Shown here: positions 10,555-21,079 of the stretch, in pieces
Layout: each line of letters starts with the position of its first letter
Position numbering within the stretch: position 1 is the first letter of the stretch
Origin: Triatoma infestans
Taxonomy: Eukaryota; Arthropoda; Insecta; Hemiptera; Reduviidae
Length of the DNA: 64,000 nucleotides
Reading direction: 5' to 3'
NCBI GenBank assembly: GCA_011037195.1
Contig: JAAEAF010004288.1
Coordinates: 1-64,000, forward strand
The notes under the pieces: model-generated
The model's input: only the letters and a program-made list of their open reading frames with translations
Databases searched by the model: none
What the model was told of the DNA's origin: nothing
Made by a program: the position numbers and the translations under genes

Positions 10555-10997
10555 AAGCCAGCTCCAAGCGATGGAGATACGATTCCTTAGAAAAGTGCTG
10601 GGAAAGTCAAGGAGGGGCAAAATTAGAAGTGCCACTATCCGAAAGAATCTGAGTGTGGAACCTGCAGTGGCGCAAATTGGAGCCAATTAGTTATGATGGT
10701 ATGGAAACGTTACCAGGACGGCCAATGACAGAGTGGTCAAACGAGTGTACGAAGCAGGAGTGAAAGTGAATAGACTCTGAGTCGTCTAAGAAGGACCTTG
10801 GAGGAGGATGTTAGAGAGGATTTTAGGGTTAGAGAGATGGACTGGAGAAGGAGGAGAGAGCTAGGTGAGGACCGGGGTGGGATGGTAGAAGCTCTGCAAG
10901 GCCCCTACACTGCAAGGGTGGTAGAAGAGGATGTATTATGTATATATGTATTTATTAGCTGCAGAAGCTTATTTGCAGTTGTAAATTTCAAATAAAT
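10555..10997 (+). pseudogene. LINE C-terminal fragment and 3' end
   Basis: The translation gives LQAMEIRFLRKVLGKSRRGK (about 10560-10620), the segment after the RT thumb seen in RTE/CR1-like non-LTR retrotransposons. In other frames it continues with a RVYEAGVKV block (about 10745) and EEDVREDFRVREMDWRRRRE (about 10800-10860), the usual C-terminal end of such ORFs. At least two frameshifts separate the blocks. The 3' region ends in an AAATAAATAGAAAAAAAAA tail at about 10990-11009. It is a 5'-truncated copy, as is typical of target-primed reverse transcription. Confidence 0.7.
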
Positions 10998-11009
10998 AGA
11001 AAAAAAAAA

Positions 11010-11499
11010 CAATTCTGTTTGGCTTTCCAAAAAATAATTCTGAAAATATTTATCAACCAAAAGGACTATTTACCAATTTTTTCGGTTGATCGAGATTATC
11101 TTTAAATATGGGGTACGCATTATGTCGGTTCCATTGTAAATAATTAAATAACGCAATGGAAATCATGAAAGAATTCATGATAGATAAATCTTAAGGATAA
11201 GAATGACCGATTGTTATGAAATCTATTTGGCGTGATCTGTTGTAGAGTAGTGGTAGCTTGTGTAGAGTTGTGGTAGTGGTAGCTTGTGGAAGTTTAGTAT
11301 AAGGGCTTGTGTTTGTAAGTTTTAAGAGAGTGAAGTAATAAGAATAATTATGAAAACACTGGTAGATTAAATTAAATATATTATCTTTAAAGACTTTTAA
11401 GTATTTTACAATATCACAAGTATTATGCTTAATAGATCAATTGTTAATCTAGAATAAATGTTAATCACTATCACTGCCACTGAGTTTAAGAGAGCGATT
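11010..11499. other. Spacer with a small direct duplication
   Basis: Nothing coding was found. GTAGAG followed within a few bases by GTGGTAGCTTGTG occurs twice (about 11231-11255 and 11260-11285), a local tandem duplication of about 28 bp. The rest is A+T-rich. Confidence 0.4.
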
Positions 11500-11705
11500 C
11501 CTAAAGCAAGTGTTCTGGCTTGAATGTCTGTTTTAGACTGTGTTGAAGGAATGTCTTCTAATTGTTCGTTCAAATCTACCCCTGTGAAAAGAAGGGGTAG
11601 ACAATGCTAACATGGTTCATGAACTTTTCCTGTAACTGTACTCTTCTACCTGCGTGTACCCGTTTTTGCCAACGAGCTTGCATTTTCTTCATATCGTAAT
11701 TTTCT
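11500..11705 (+). repeat. Dispersed repeat B, copy 1
   Basis: Its reverse complement recurs, diverged, at 19925-20112. Shared blocks in order are GTTCGTTCA, CCCCTGTG with a G-rich partner, CTTCTACCTGCGTGTACC and a GCATTTTCTTC-like end. It contains the hairpin CTACCCCT (about 11576) and AGGGGTAG (about 11593). It has no coding capacity; the element type is unknown. Confidence 0.5.
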
Positions 11706-12260
11706 TTAAATAAAATAGATATAATTTCTTGCATCCATCACAGTTATATATTGCGACCAAATATTTGATATTTCCAAGTACAATCGGTCATTATTCAATG
11801 CAATTAATTTATCATTTATCATTTTTTATTAATGAAATTAAAGAGTATCTATATGCTGTAAATGTTAGTGTAACGAAAATCTTTAAGCTCATTGGGTCTA
11901 ATAATGGAACAAATGAATAAGGTACATCAGCGAATTTACAGTCAATCAATTAGCATGATTGAAAACTAGAACACAAAGATTGACGTAATCAACATTGTGT
12001 CCTACAGTAGAAAAAAAGGTATAATAGTTGAGTTTATTTTCTATTTACCGTAAATTATTTTATAGTACTAGTAAAGAATAGAATTAATAAATGATCATTT
12101 TTTACTAAAACTAAGTGAGCGTATCAAAAAAGAAAATAGAGATAAGGGAATAGGAGGTAATCTTAGAAGAAAGTAAAAAATACCTTCGAGAATTTGTGGT
12201 TGCCCTTACAAAGCCTCCTTTCTTTGGATTTAATGTTGGCAAAAAGACAACTCACCTGTA
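11706..12260. other. A+T-rich spacer
   Basis: No feature was recognised; only chance ORFs occur. Confidence 0.45.
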
Positions 12261-12263
12261 TTT

Positions 12264-12266
<3 letters not shown>

Positions 12267-12316
<50 letters not shown>
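12267..12316. repeat. (CA)n microsatellite
   Basis: An uninterrupted CA dinucleotide array of about 24 units, preceded by a short TA run. It is not inside a HEL copy, unlike the other CA/TG arrays in this window. Confidence 0.9.
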
Positions 12317-12318
<2 letters not shown>

Positions 12319-12460
12319 CTCTTTTCAACATTTTCATTTCATTCCTACGTTCGGAACTATTTTTTCTACTTTATTTACTGTATCTAATATTATCAGAATT
12401 CTAATGGTTAAAACCTAGTTAGATAGCAGCATGACAGGCGCTCCCATCTAGCTCAAAAAA

Positions 12461-13446
12461 TCTGGTGTGAAACGCTCACACAACTTTCTCTTACTCCAGT
12501 ACTCAAAATTATAATTGACAAATTTTATAGTTAGTGTACCAAATTTAATGAAATTCGTCGAAAAGTGAAAACACTGTCCAGTAAAACTGTCCGGTTTACT
12601 AATTTCCTTGAAACTCGGAATTTGGGTCATATATTAATTTCTAGTTATTTCAATTTGGATGACAGAATTGTATAATCAACTGTGATAGCATTTTAAAGAA
12701 AAACATAACCCCCCTCCCCCAAAAGTCCCCTTAAATGAATTTATCAGGGGAAAAGTTTCAAATAAAAGTTGTAGCTCTTTATATGTATAGTTAACAACGC
12801 TGGTTTAAAGAAAATCGTTGGAGCCATTTTCGAGAAAATACCAGAAAACTGAAAATTATATTTCAGTAAAAACGCACTTCCGGTTATCTATTTTTTTTTC
12901 AAACTCGGAATTTCAACAACATATTTAATTCTAATTAACATTATTTAGATGACAGAATTGTCTAATATACTGAAACAGCAGTTAAGATGAAAACCTAACC
13001 CACCCCTCCCCCAGAAGTGCCCTTAAATGAATTTTCTGGAGAAATGTTTCAAATAAAAGTTGTAGCTCTTTGTATGTGTAGTTGATATTACAAGTTTAAA
13101 GAAAATCTTCGGAGCCATTTTTGAGAAAATTGCAAAAACGTAAAAAAAACAACTAGTAAAGTGGTACTTCCGGTTGAGGAATATTGACACATAACGCACC
13201 GTCAGATCCCATGGTGATACCTAGACGTAATATCAAGTTTGAACTTTCTACGATTTTTCGTTTTTGAGCTATGCTGTTCACATACTATACATACAACACA
13301 CAGACCACAGACACACACAGACCATTCGCTAAAAACCACTTTTTTGGACTCAGGGGACCTCAAAACGGATATTTCCGGTGAAAACTCGATATCGAAAATT
13401 TGACACGATTACAATACTTCCTCTTACTAGGAGTAAGAGAAAGTAA
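12461..13446 (-). mobile_element. HEL repeat copy 3 (long form)
   Basis: A full-size HEL copy. The plus strand starts TCTGGTGTGAAACGCTCACA then ACTTTCTCTTACTCC, and ends ACTAGGAGTAAGAGAAAGTA. It has two internal modules of about 300 bp; sites matching ACTTCCGGT or a decayed form fall near 12590, 12876 and 13165. The CA array near the 5' block (about 13280-13320) is short and broken. An A run precedes the 3' hairpin end, as in other copies. Confidence 0.8.
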
Positions 13447-14333
13447 AAATATTGGTAATTCAGATTTCAATCCAACTCCAAGTCCCTCACTGAATTTATT
13501 AAATTAAAGTCAATTTACCTAGAAAAAAATGTTTTAGACAAATGTGATGGGTTTATTGAAGTTTAGGCATTCCATGTAAAATGAAAATAGTTGAAGTATT
13601 TTTCAAGAAAACATCGAAAACGTAGATTAATTATCTATTTCCCATAAAAGTATCTTTTTATCCAAATAGGAATTCTAAAGAGGCGATGGAGGCGACAGAA
13701 GAGGGGTGAAGAAGGGATATAAAATAGGTAAAATAATAAATTTAGAAACGTGAATCAATAAATTATTGAAAATCGATGAATACTGATTGTATTTAAGGGA
13801 AACATTTTACAGGTCAGTCTTTTATAAACAGAGATACAAATTTTTGTTAATGTAGTTAATAACCATAAAAAAAAAAATTGACAAAAATAAATTACCTAAA
13901 AGGAAGAGAAATAAAAAAGAATTCGTACAAAGTACGAATAAAAAATTAAATTAATTAGAATAATGTATTTCCTTTGGCAAAGCAATAAAAATAATTATTG
14001 TTAGACTTTTCTCTCAACATATCTGGTGGAAAAAGTTTCAGCGTTGTCACATAACTGAAAAATAAAAGCCAGAAACAAATTGGATATTATACAGAGAGGT
14101 GATTCAAGATAAGAGTTGACTATTATTTCGCTTGATATAAATGCTTGTATGAAAGTCATCAAGCACAAGGCAGTCACTAGTTTAACCAATCATGTTTAAC
14201 TAAATTATTTATATGTGTAAAACTAGAGTGCTAGACAAGACTTTCAGTTTTTCATTGATTGCCCTTTTAAAATATAAAACATTAAAAGGAATTTAGTTTG
14301 TATAAATCAATTCCAATCTAAAAAAAAAAAAAA
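13447..14333. other. A+T-rich spacer
   Basis: Holds one ORF with a signal-peptide-like start (14189 to 14001, listed separately). Otherwise nothing was recognised. Confidence 0.4.
14001..14189 (-). CDS. Hypothetical short ORF with signal-like N-terminus
   Basis: A 62-codon minus-strand ORF starting MVKLVTALCLMTFIQAFISS, a plausible cleavable signal peptide (positive n-region, hydrophobic core, small residues before the cut). The remainder has two cysteines and no family resemblance. A polypyrimidine tract followed by CAG lies in its middle (near 14060 on the plus strand) and would look like a 3' splice site. The length is within chance expectation in this composition, so this may not be a gene. 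Confidence 0.15.
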   Translation of the reverse strand: MVKLVTALCLMTFIQAFISSEIIVNSYLESPLCIISNLFLAFIFQLCDNAETFSTRYVERKV

Positions 14334-15327
14334 CCTGGTATGAAACACTCACACAACTTTCTCTTACTCCAGTTCTCAAAATTATAATTGACAAATTTTA
14401 TAATTTGTTTACGAAATTTAATGAAATTCGTCGGAAACTGAAATAGAAAAACTTTCAGTAAACGCGCACTTCCGGTTTACTAGTTTTCTTGAAACATGGA
14501 ATTTTGGCCATCTATTTATTTCTAATTAATTTTGTTTGGAGTACAGAAAAGTATTATCAACTATAATAGCACTTTAGAGAAAAACATGAACCCACCTCCG
14601 CCCCCCTAAAAATGCTCTTAAATTAATTTTACCAGAGAAATGTTTTTAAATAAAAGTTATAGATCATTGTATGTTTACTTTATATACGATGTTTCAAGAA
14701 AATTGTCGTAGCCATTTTTGAGAAAATCGCGAAAAAGTGAAAAAAAAAAATCATTTAGTGATGTGGTAAAGTAAACGCTTTTCCGGTCATCCGATTTTTT
14801 TTTTACACGGAATTTCAACAAACATATTTAATTCTAATTCACATTATTTAGATGAAAGAATTGTCTAATAAACTAAAATAGCACTTTAGATGAAAACCTA
14901 ACCCCACCCCTCCACCCCGTAAATGCCCTTAAATGAATTTTCCCAGATAAATGTTTCAAATAAAAGTTTTAGCTCTTTGTATGTGTAGTTGATATACCAA
15001 GTTTAAAGAAAATCGTCTGAGCTATTTTTAAGAAAATCGCAAAAACGTAAAAAAAGCAACCAGTAAAGTAGTACTTCCGGTTGAGGAATTTTGACAGATA
15101 ACGCACCGTCAGATCCCTCTGAACGGAATATCAAGTTTCAACTTTCTACGGCTTTTCATTTTTGAGCTATGCTGTTCTCAAACATACTTATACACAGACC
15201 ATTTGCTAAAAACCACTTTTTTGGACTCAGGGGGCCTCAAAACGGATATTTCCGGTGAAAACTCGATATCATAAATTTGACACGATTACAATAGTTACTC
15301 TTCTTACTAGGGAGGTAAGAGACAGTA
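14334..15327 (-). mobile_element. HEL repeat copy 4 (long form)
   Basis: A full-size copy on the minus strand, after a 13-base A run. The start (CCTGGTATGAAACACTCACA, then ACTTTCTCTTACTCC) and the end (TTACTAGGGAGGTAAGAGAC) are slightly mutated. Two internal modules are present; ACTTCCGGT sites lie near 14468 and 15074, with a decayed one (TTTTCCGGT) near 14778. The TG microsatellite has nearly collapsed (about 15178-15200), so this copy looks older than copy 5. Confidence 0.8.
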
Positions 15328-15942
15328 AAAAGGAACTATTTGTTTCAGAATGCCCATTAATTGTTGAGAGTTATATTTATCTCTTTAATGGATAAAATTA
15401 ATGAAAAATATTGGAAATTGATATCCTTCTACAAATTGGGGGGGGGATAACCAGAGCAGCTTTTTCATGTTTTTCTGGGCGGTTTTAATTTCTATTTTTA
15501 ATTATTTGTAAAAATGAATAGGGATATATCCTTTTTATGGATTTATTCTTTTAAAAATAATTGTTTGTTATAATTACATATCAAATTAGAATTTATTGAG
15601 AATATAAAATTGGATTTGTTAAAAATTTCCGTCAAAGCACGCATTTTTTTCTATATTAATTTTGAAACAGGGAACAGACAATATCAATGATGTATGCTCT
15701 GATGATGGAGAAAAATCCGAAAACCAGTTTTTGATAGATAAAAACTGTTTTGGAAGCCTAAAAAATAGAATAAAAAAAATATATATTTCTATAACAGAGG
15801 CTACTTCAAAGTAATTTGAAAAGAATTCTGGTTATAAAAATTATCATCTATCTAAGGAAAAATTATTACCATTTCATAAAATATATAACATAAGCGGTAA
15901 AGTCGCTACAAAGTTGTTGTATTGCAACAAAAAAGAAAAAAA
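15328..15942. other. A+T-rich spacer
   Basis: No coding motif or repeat pair was recognised. A 9-base G run sits at about 15440. Confidence 0.45.
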
Positions 15943-16775
15943 ATCTGGTGTGAACACTCACACAACTTTCTCTTACTCCAGTTCTCAAAATGATAATTGA
16001 CAAATTTTATAGTTTGTGTACCAAATTTAATGAAATTCGTCGAAAACTGAAAAAACTGTTCAGTAAAAGCGCACTTCCGGTTTACTAATTTTCTTGAAAC
16101 TCGGAATTTCAGCCATCTATTTATTTCTAACTAATTATGTTTGGATGATAGAATTGTATAATCAACTAGGATAGCACTTTGATGAAAATCTAACCCCACC
16201 CCTCCCCTAAAAATATCCCTTAAAAAAATTTTCCCAGATAAATGTTTAGATAAAAGTTGTAGATCCTTGCATGTTTATTTTATATAGGAAGTTCCAAAAA
16301 AATCGTCGGAGCCATTTTTGAGAAAATTACGAAAAAGTGAATAAATCATTTAGTAAAGTAATAAAGTAAACGCACTTCCGGTTATCCGATTTTTTTCAAA
16401 CTCGGAATTTCAACAACATATTTAATTCTAATTAACATTATTTAGATGACAGAATTGTCTTACAAACTGAAATAGCACTTTAGATGGAAACCTACCCCCA
16501 CCCCTCCCCCAAAAGTGCCCTTCAATGCATTTTCTCGGAGAAATGTTTCAAATAAAAGTTGTAGCTCATTGTATGTGTGGTTGATGTTTGACGTTTAAAG
16601 AAAATCGTCGGAGCCATTTTTGAGAAAATTGCAAAAAAGTAAAAAATCCAACTAGTAAAGTGGTACTTCCGGTTGAGGAATTTTGACAGATAACGTACAG
16701 TCAGATCCCATGGTGACCCCTAAACGGAATATCAAATTTCAAGTTTCTACGATTTTTCGTTTTTGAGCTATGCTG

Positions 16776-16812
<37 letters not shown>

Positions 16813-16936
16813 CATTTGCTAAAAACCACTTTTTTGGACTCAGGGGACCTCAAAACAGATATTTCCGGTGAAAACTCGATATCGAAAATTTGACACGATT
16901 ACAATACTTCCTCTTATTAGGAGTAAGAGGAAGTAA
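15943..16936 (-). mobile_element. HEL repeat copy 5 (long form)
   Basis: One of the best-preserved copies. The plus strand starts TCTGGTGTGAACACTCACAC then ACTTTCTCTTACTCC and ends at AGGAGTAAGAGGAAGTAA. Three ACTTCCGGT sites begin at 16073, 16374 and 16665, spaced 301 and 291 bp, marking the module boundaries. The CA array spans about 16779-16808. It forms an inverted pair with copy 6, which starts only 380 bp away. Confidence 0.85.
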
Positions 16937-17315
16937 AAAGAGTAGATACTCATAAAAGAAGAGACATAGCTACTATACAACAGACACTATATTTGTCCAT
17001 GGTATATAACAAGGATCGCCAATAGCTGATATTAATGTCTTTAGCAGTTAAAGTGTGAAAATCAGTGCAAGACAAAATAATAAATAATAATTATTAAAAA
17101 ACTGAGATGTAGGGCCGCTTAATTTTTTTTTTTTTTTTAAGATTTATTAAATTTATTCTGGTTTTTAATGTTTCTATATTATTTTTTATAATGTGCTGTC
17201 TATTAAAAGTATTTAATCCCATTTTATTATTCTTCCTTTGAATTAAAAAAAAAAAAAAATCAATTTTTATAAACTAGACATCTCTCATTTATTAATCATA
17301 ATGATAATAATTTTT
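16937..17315. other. A+T-rich spacer
   Basis: The interval between two oppositely oriented HEL copies, containing long T and A runs (17117-17140, 17246-17259). Nothing else was recognised. Confidence 0.45.
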
Positions 17316-18280
17316 TTACTTTCACTTAATTCTAACAGGAGTATTGTAATCGTGTCAAATTTTCGATATCGAATTTTCACCGGAAATATCAGTTTTGAGG
17401 TCTCCTGAGTCCAAAAAAGTAGTTTTTAGCAAATGGTCGAAGTGTGTTCGTGTGTGTGTGTGTGTGTGTCCATGTGTATGTGAACAGCATAGCACAAAAA
17501 CGAAAAACCGTAGAAAGTTGAAACTTGTTACTCCGTTTAGTTAACATCTTGGCATCTGACAGTACGTTATCTGTCAAAATTCCTCAACCGGAAGTACCAC
17601 TTTACTAGTTTTTTTTTGTTTTTGTTTTTTTATTACTTTTTTGCGTTTTTCTCAAAAATAGCTCCGCGGTTTCTCTTCAAACTTGGTATATAATCTATAC
17701 ATACAAAGAGCTACAACTTTTATTTGAAACATTTCTCTGGGGTCATTCATTTAAGGGCTGTTATGAAGGAGGGGTGTGGCTAGGTTTTCATCTAAAGTGC
17801 TATTTCAGTTTATTAGACAATTCTGTCATCTAAATAATGTTAATTAGAATTAAGTATGTTGTTGAAATTACGAGTTTGAAAAAAATCGAATGACCGAAAG
17901 TGCGTTTACTTTACCACTTTACTAAATGATTTTTTTCACTTTTTTCGCGATTTTCTCAAAAACAGTTCCGACGATTTTCTTGAAACAACGTATATAAACT
18001 ACACATACAATAATTTACAACTTTTATTTAAAACATTTCTCTGAGAATATTCATTTAAGGCATTTTTAGGAGAGGGGTGGGGTTATGTTTTTCTCTTAAG
18101 TGCTATCATAGTTGATTATATACAATTCTATCGTCCAAACGGAATTAATAAGAAATAAATAGATGGCCAAAATTTCGAGTTTCAAGAAATTTAGTAAACC
18201 AGAAGTGCGTCTTTAAATTTGTCAATTATAATTTTGAAACTAGAGTAAGAGAAAGTTGTATGAGTTTATCACACCAGATT
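17316..18280 (+). mobile_element. HEL repeat copy 6 (long form)
   Basis: Plus-strand copy with a decayed 5' terminal inverted repeat (TTACTTTCACTTAATTCTAA), an intact 5' block, a TG array at about 17452-17468, and two internal modules. It ends GAGTAAGAGAAAGTTGTATG then TCACACCAGA and a T run. One ACCGGAAGT site is intact (about 17588); the other two are mutated by one base (near 17893 and 18199). Confidence 0.8.
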
Positions 18281-18950
18281 TTTTTTTTTGTAAATAAGAA
18301 TAATTATAAAATAAAAATTCAAAAAAAATATATAAAAATAACAAATTAGTAATATATATTTTTGAATAATTATTCTATCCATTCTACTTTGTAAAATACC
18401 GGTTAGACAAATTGTTGAAACAGTTAGTTTATAAAAATAAAATAATCCAAATAAAGTGTTATCTTTTCTAGAAAAGTAACAAAATTGTGCTGTTTAAGGC
18501 TGTAATAATATTCAGTTCTTTCTCTCTTTGTATTTCTACTGTTATCAGTCCCAAAGGAACTGGAAAGAGGGCTATCTTGCTTTCTCATAGCAAAGTGTTA
18601 CCAGAAATTCTTTTTTATTTTGTATTTTTTGTTTTTGTTTTAGTTGATTTCCAGTAACTAAGATTGTAAGTTTGGTTAATCTTACTTGTATTAAGATTCT
18701 AGATAGATATGTTTAAATTGAGAGCTCCGCAGTCGGGACTTCGATTCGTAAAAGAAAACTTTTTCAATACTGATTAAGACTGTTATAAATTACTTCATAA
18801 AGGCTGTCTATGCAATAACTACATAATAAAATAAATAAGAATTCTCTGAATAATATATTTCCTTTAAGTATGAAAGACAATATCATCCGACCAGGATCAT
18901 CTCGGCCGTTATATTCATAACCATATTAATATATATAAAAAAAAAAAAAA
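18281..18950. other. A+T-rich spacer
   Basis: No recognisable gene or repeat. Confidence 0.45.
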
Positions 18951-19315
18951 TCGTGTGAAACACTCATACAGCTTTATCTTAATATAATTTGCATATTATT
19001 CTACAAACCTAGCTTTTTTAAAAAAATATTTAGCTGCCTACAATATTATACGACTGGATTATCTAAACTGTATTAATTAAAATATTTCATTTTTGAGAGA
19101 AGCATTCCTCCAACTGATCTCGAAACTACGCTAAAATCAATTATCATGGGGGAAAAAGTTTCAAAAATAAGAAATCCATTATTAACTTTAGCTAGAAAGT
19201 CGCAGAAAACTGAAAAAAAAAAAAAAACCACATCGAATATGATTTTCTTCAAAGCTCGACATTTGGGAAGATATTTAATTCTCTTTTAAGTAAAACAGAT
19301 GATCAAACTGTATAG
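18951..19315 (-). repeat. Decayed HEL remnant
   Basis: It starts with the HEL 3' end (GTGTGAAACACTCATACAGC after an A run) and keeps scattered module blocks: GGGGGAAAAAGTTTCAAA, GCAGAAAACTGAAAA and a TTTAATTCTCTTTTAAGTAA block. The 5' half is absent or unrecognisable. It is an older relative than copies 1-8. Confidence 0.55.
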
Positions 19316-19334
19316 GGCTATGGTCAGACATTGG

Positions 19335-19873
19335 CTTCCTGGGTCGCACCACCGAGGGTCGGGCCACTAATTTTGACGCCACTTGATTCGCGACGTTGGA
19401 AGCGCCACCCACGGTCATTCAAAGGCTGGCTCTCCAAGGCTAGTTGAATAATGGAAGTCGAAGAGTTCTACAGCTGTAGCCAACCTTTACCTACGTAATC
19501 GGAACAAAATTAAAAATAGACGGTTTTGGGTTCATCCCTTATTTTCTATTCATTCTATACTAGTTTCTTCTATTCATTGTATCCTCAGCTCAGACAACAT
19601 CCTGATAAATATTCTTCAATTTCTTCAACTTCTACAATTTCCTCCCATGCGTTCTTCTTCATATCCCTGTTTAAGTATTCACTGTATAATCGGGCGCTAT
19701 TGGATTTCAATTATAAAGGCTTCCACATCAAGCATTTCCATCGCTGTGTCCGCTTCCTACGACCACGTATGACAGACTGATTAGAAATCCACAGCGCACT
19801 GGGTGGCGCCACCCAATGTGAACGCCTCTAATTGTAAACTGTCTTGATGATTGAGGTCGAGCGACCCAGGAAG
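19335..19873. mobile_element. Possible DNA transposon with short inverted ends
   Basis: CTTCCTGGGTCGC at 19335-19347 is matched inverted by GCGACCCAGGAAG at 19861-19873, about 540 bp overall. Inside are a perfect 16-bp palindrome, TGGGTGGCGCCACCCA (19800-19815), and an imperfect inverted pair, GCGCTATTGGATTTC (about 19692) against GAAATCCACAGCGC (about 19784). The interior is more G+C-rich than its flanks and lacks a recognisable transposase. True ends and target duplication are not established. Confidence 0.35.
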
Positions 19874-19924
19874 CTGTGATGGATGCAAGAAACATAGAAA
19901 TATATTAATTTATAAAAAAAATAA

Positions 19925-20112
19925 AAAATATCAAGATATGTGGCAATTCCCTTGCAAAAAGGTACACGCAGGTAGAAGAATACAGTTATTAAAAGTTGAT
20001 CAACCTTAATAGCATTATATACTTCCCCCTTCTCCTCACAGGGGAGGAACTGAACGAACAAAAGAGAAGATTCTTTCCAGGCTAGACTTGTTATAAACAC
20101 CAAGGAGAACAC
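19925..20112 (-). repeat. Dispersed repeat B, copy 2
   Basis: The inverted, diverged counterpart of 11500-11705. It shares GGTACACGCAGGTAGAAGAA (as complement), the CACAGGGGAGGAACTGAACG region and adjoining blocks. The long minus-strand ORF here is not conserved in copy 1. Confidence 0.5.
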
Positions 20113-20132
20113 ATCAGAACTGTACTAGTTTT

Positions 20133-20338
20133 AGTTATAACATAAGAGTTTATTATAAGCTTATTATTGATATTTTAAAGTAACTTAATTTCTCTTAGAG
20201 AATAATATATCTATTTTAAAAGGAGTGTGATCTCTTGATTATTTCTTAATACTTCTATCTTTACCTCAAACATACTTACAAGCCTTTTTACAAAACCGCT
20301 CAAGCCACTACAAATACGCATCACATCATTACATTTCA
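20133..20338 (+). mobile_element. LTR-B partial copy (3' part)
   Basis: It matches the last ~200 bp of the LTR-B copies at 36948-37504 and 41128-41737: AACATAAGAG, TTCTTAATACTTCTATCT, TCAAACATACTTACAAGCC, then ACCGCTCAAGCCACTACAAA and the end ATTACATTTCA. The 5' part is missing, possibly through truncation at the junction with repeat B. Confidence 0.6.
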
Positions 20339-20389
20339 AAGCCTCGTCTGTCATAGCCCTAAACGTATGGAATTTGTACTTTACTGGGA

Positions 20390-20720
20390 AACTTAAAAGT
20401 TTTCCTCTCCGCCCCTAGAACACTAGAATTATAATTAATTTTCCCAGAATAATGATTGAAATAAAAATTGAAAAAAGAGTGTACAAGTGTACGTTACCCA
20501 TTAAAGAATTTTGAGAGAAACCTTCTTACCAGGGGTTCTCTGGGCGATAACCAAATTATATCAAGTTTTAACCTCATCAGAATTTTTTTTGTTTCTGACG
20601 TAACAAACAAACAAATATCTGAGACAAATTTCTAGAAAAAAATAATTCTTTTCATTGAGGCTTTCTTAAGAGGAGAATTGAAATCCAATATTATTGTAAA
20701 TTTCTATTAGAGCATGATAT
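20390..20720 (-). repeat. Diverged HEL relative
   Basis: Order-conserved weak matches to a minus-strand HEL copy: CCTCTCCGCCCCTAGAA, AATTTTCCCAGAATAATG, AAAGAATTTTGAGAGAAACC, ATATCAAGTTTTAACCTCAT and a GAAATCCAATATT-like end. No intact ends are present. Confidence 0.4.
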
Positions 20721-20794
20721 ACTCGTATTATTATAATTATTATTATTGCTAGCCTTCAAAAAAAATTTGTATTTCTTTACTTATTTCCTTTTAT

Positions 20795-20850
20795 ATTAGC
20801 CGACGTTTCGACCAATATAATCCGGCCCTTTTCAAAACTGTAGAGAATTT
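20795..20850 (-). ncRNA. Decayed hammerhead-like motif
   Basis: Read on the minus strand: TTGAAAAGGGCC, a short loop region, GGTCGAAACGTCGGC. The GGCC/GGTC stem and the GAAACGTC element match the hammerhead-like motif at 10282-10314, but CUGANGA has decayed to TTGAAAA, so catalysis is unlikely. It probably marks an element of the same broad type. Confidence 0.3.
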
Positions 20851-20902
20851 ATAATTATTAATTTTTTTATAAGCAATGAGAATTTAGTTTGGATAACTAT
20901 AT

Positions 20903-20993
20903 ATATTGCGATAAGAATTACCTTCATTATACTAACAAATTATAAATTTGGAATTATTTATTGATATAATGAAGGTAATTCTAATCCCAATAT
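20903..20993. repeat. Inverted repeat, 29-bp arms
   Basis: The left arm 20903-20931 and right arm 20965-20993 are complementary with about two mismatches (core AGAATTACCTTCATTATA), around a 33-base A+T-rich loop. It could form a cruciform or an RNA hairpin. The adjacent TAA array suggests an element end, but no element was identified. Confidence 0.7.
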
Positions 20994-20997
20994 CTAA

Positions 20998-21008
20998 TAA
21001 TAATAATA

Positions 21009-21070
<62 letters not shown>
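20998..21070. repeat. (TAA)n microsatellite
   Basis: About 24 TAA units with one interruption. Such arrays often form the 3' tails of LINEs; here it lies just upstream of a LINE fragment rather than after one. Confidence 0.9.
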
Positions 21071-21071
<1 letters not shown>

Positions 21072-21079
21072 GGATCCTG

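Noticed and set aside
12194..12418. ORFs spanning the (CA)n array
   Set aside because: The open frames exist because a CA repeat has no stop codon; the flanks show no coding signal.
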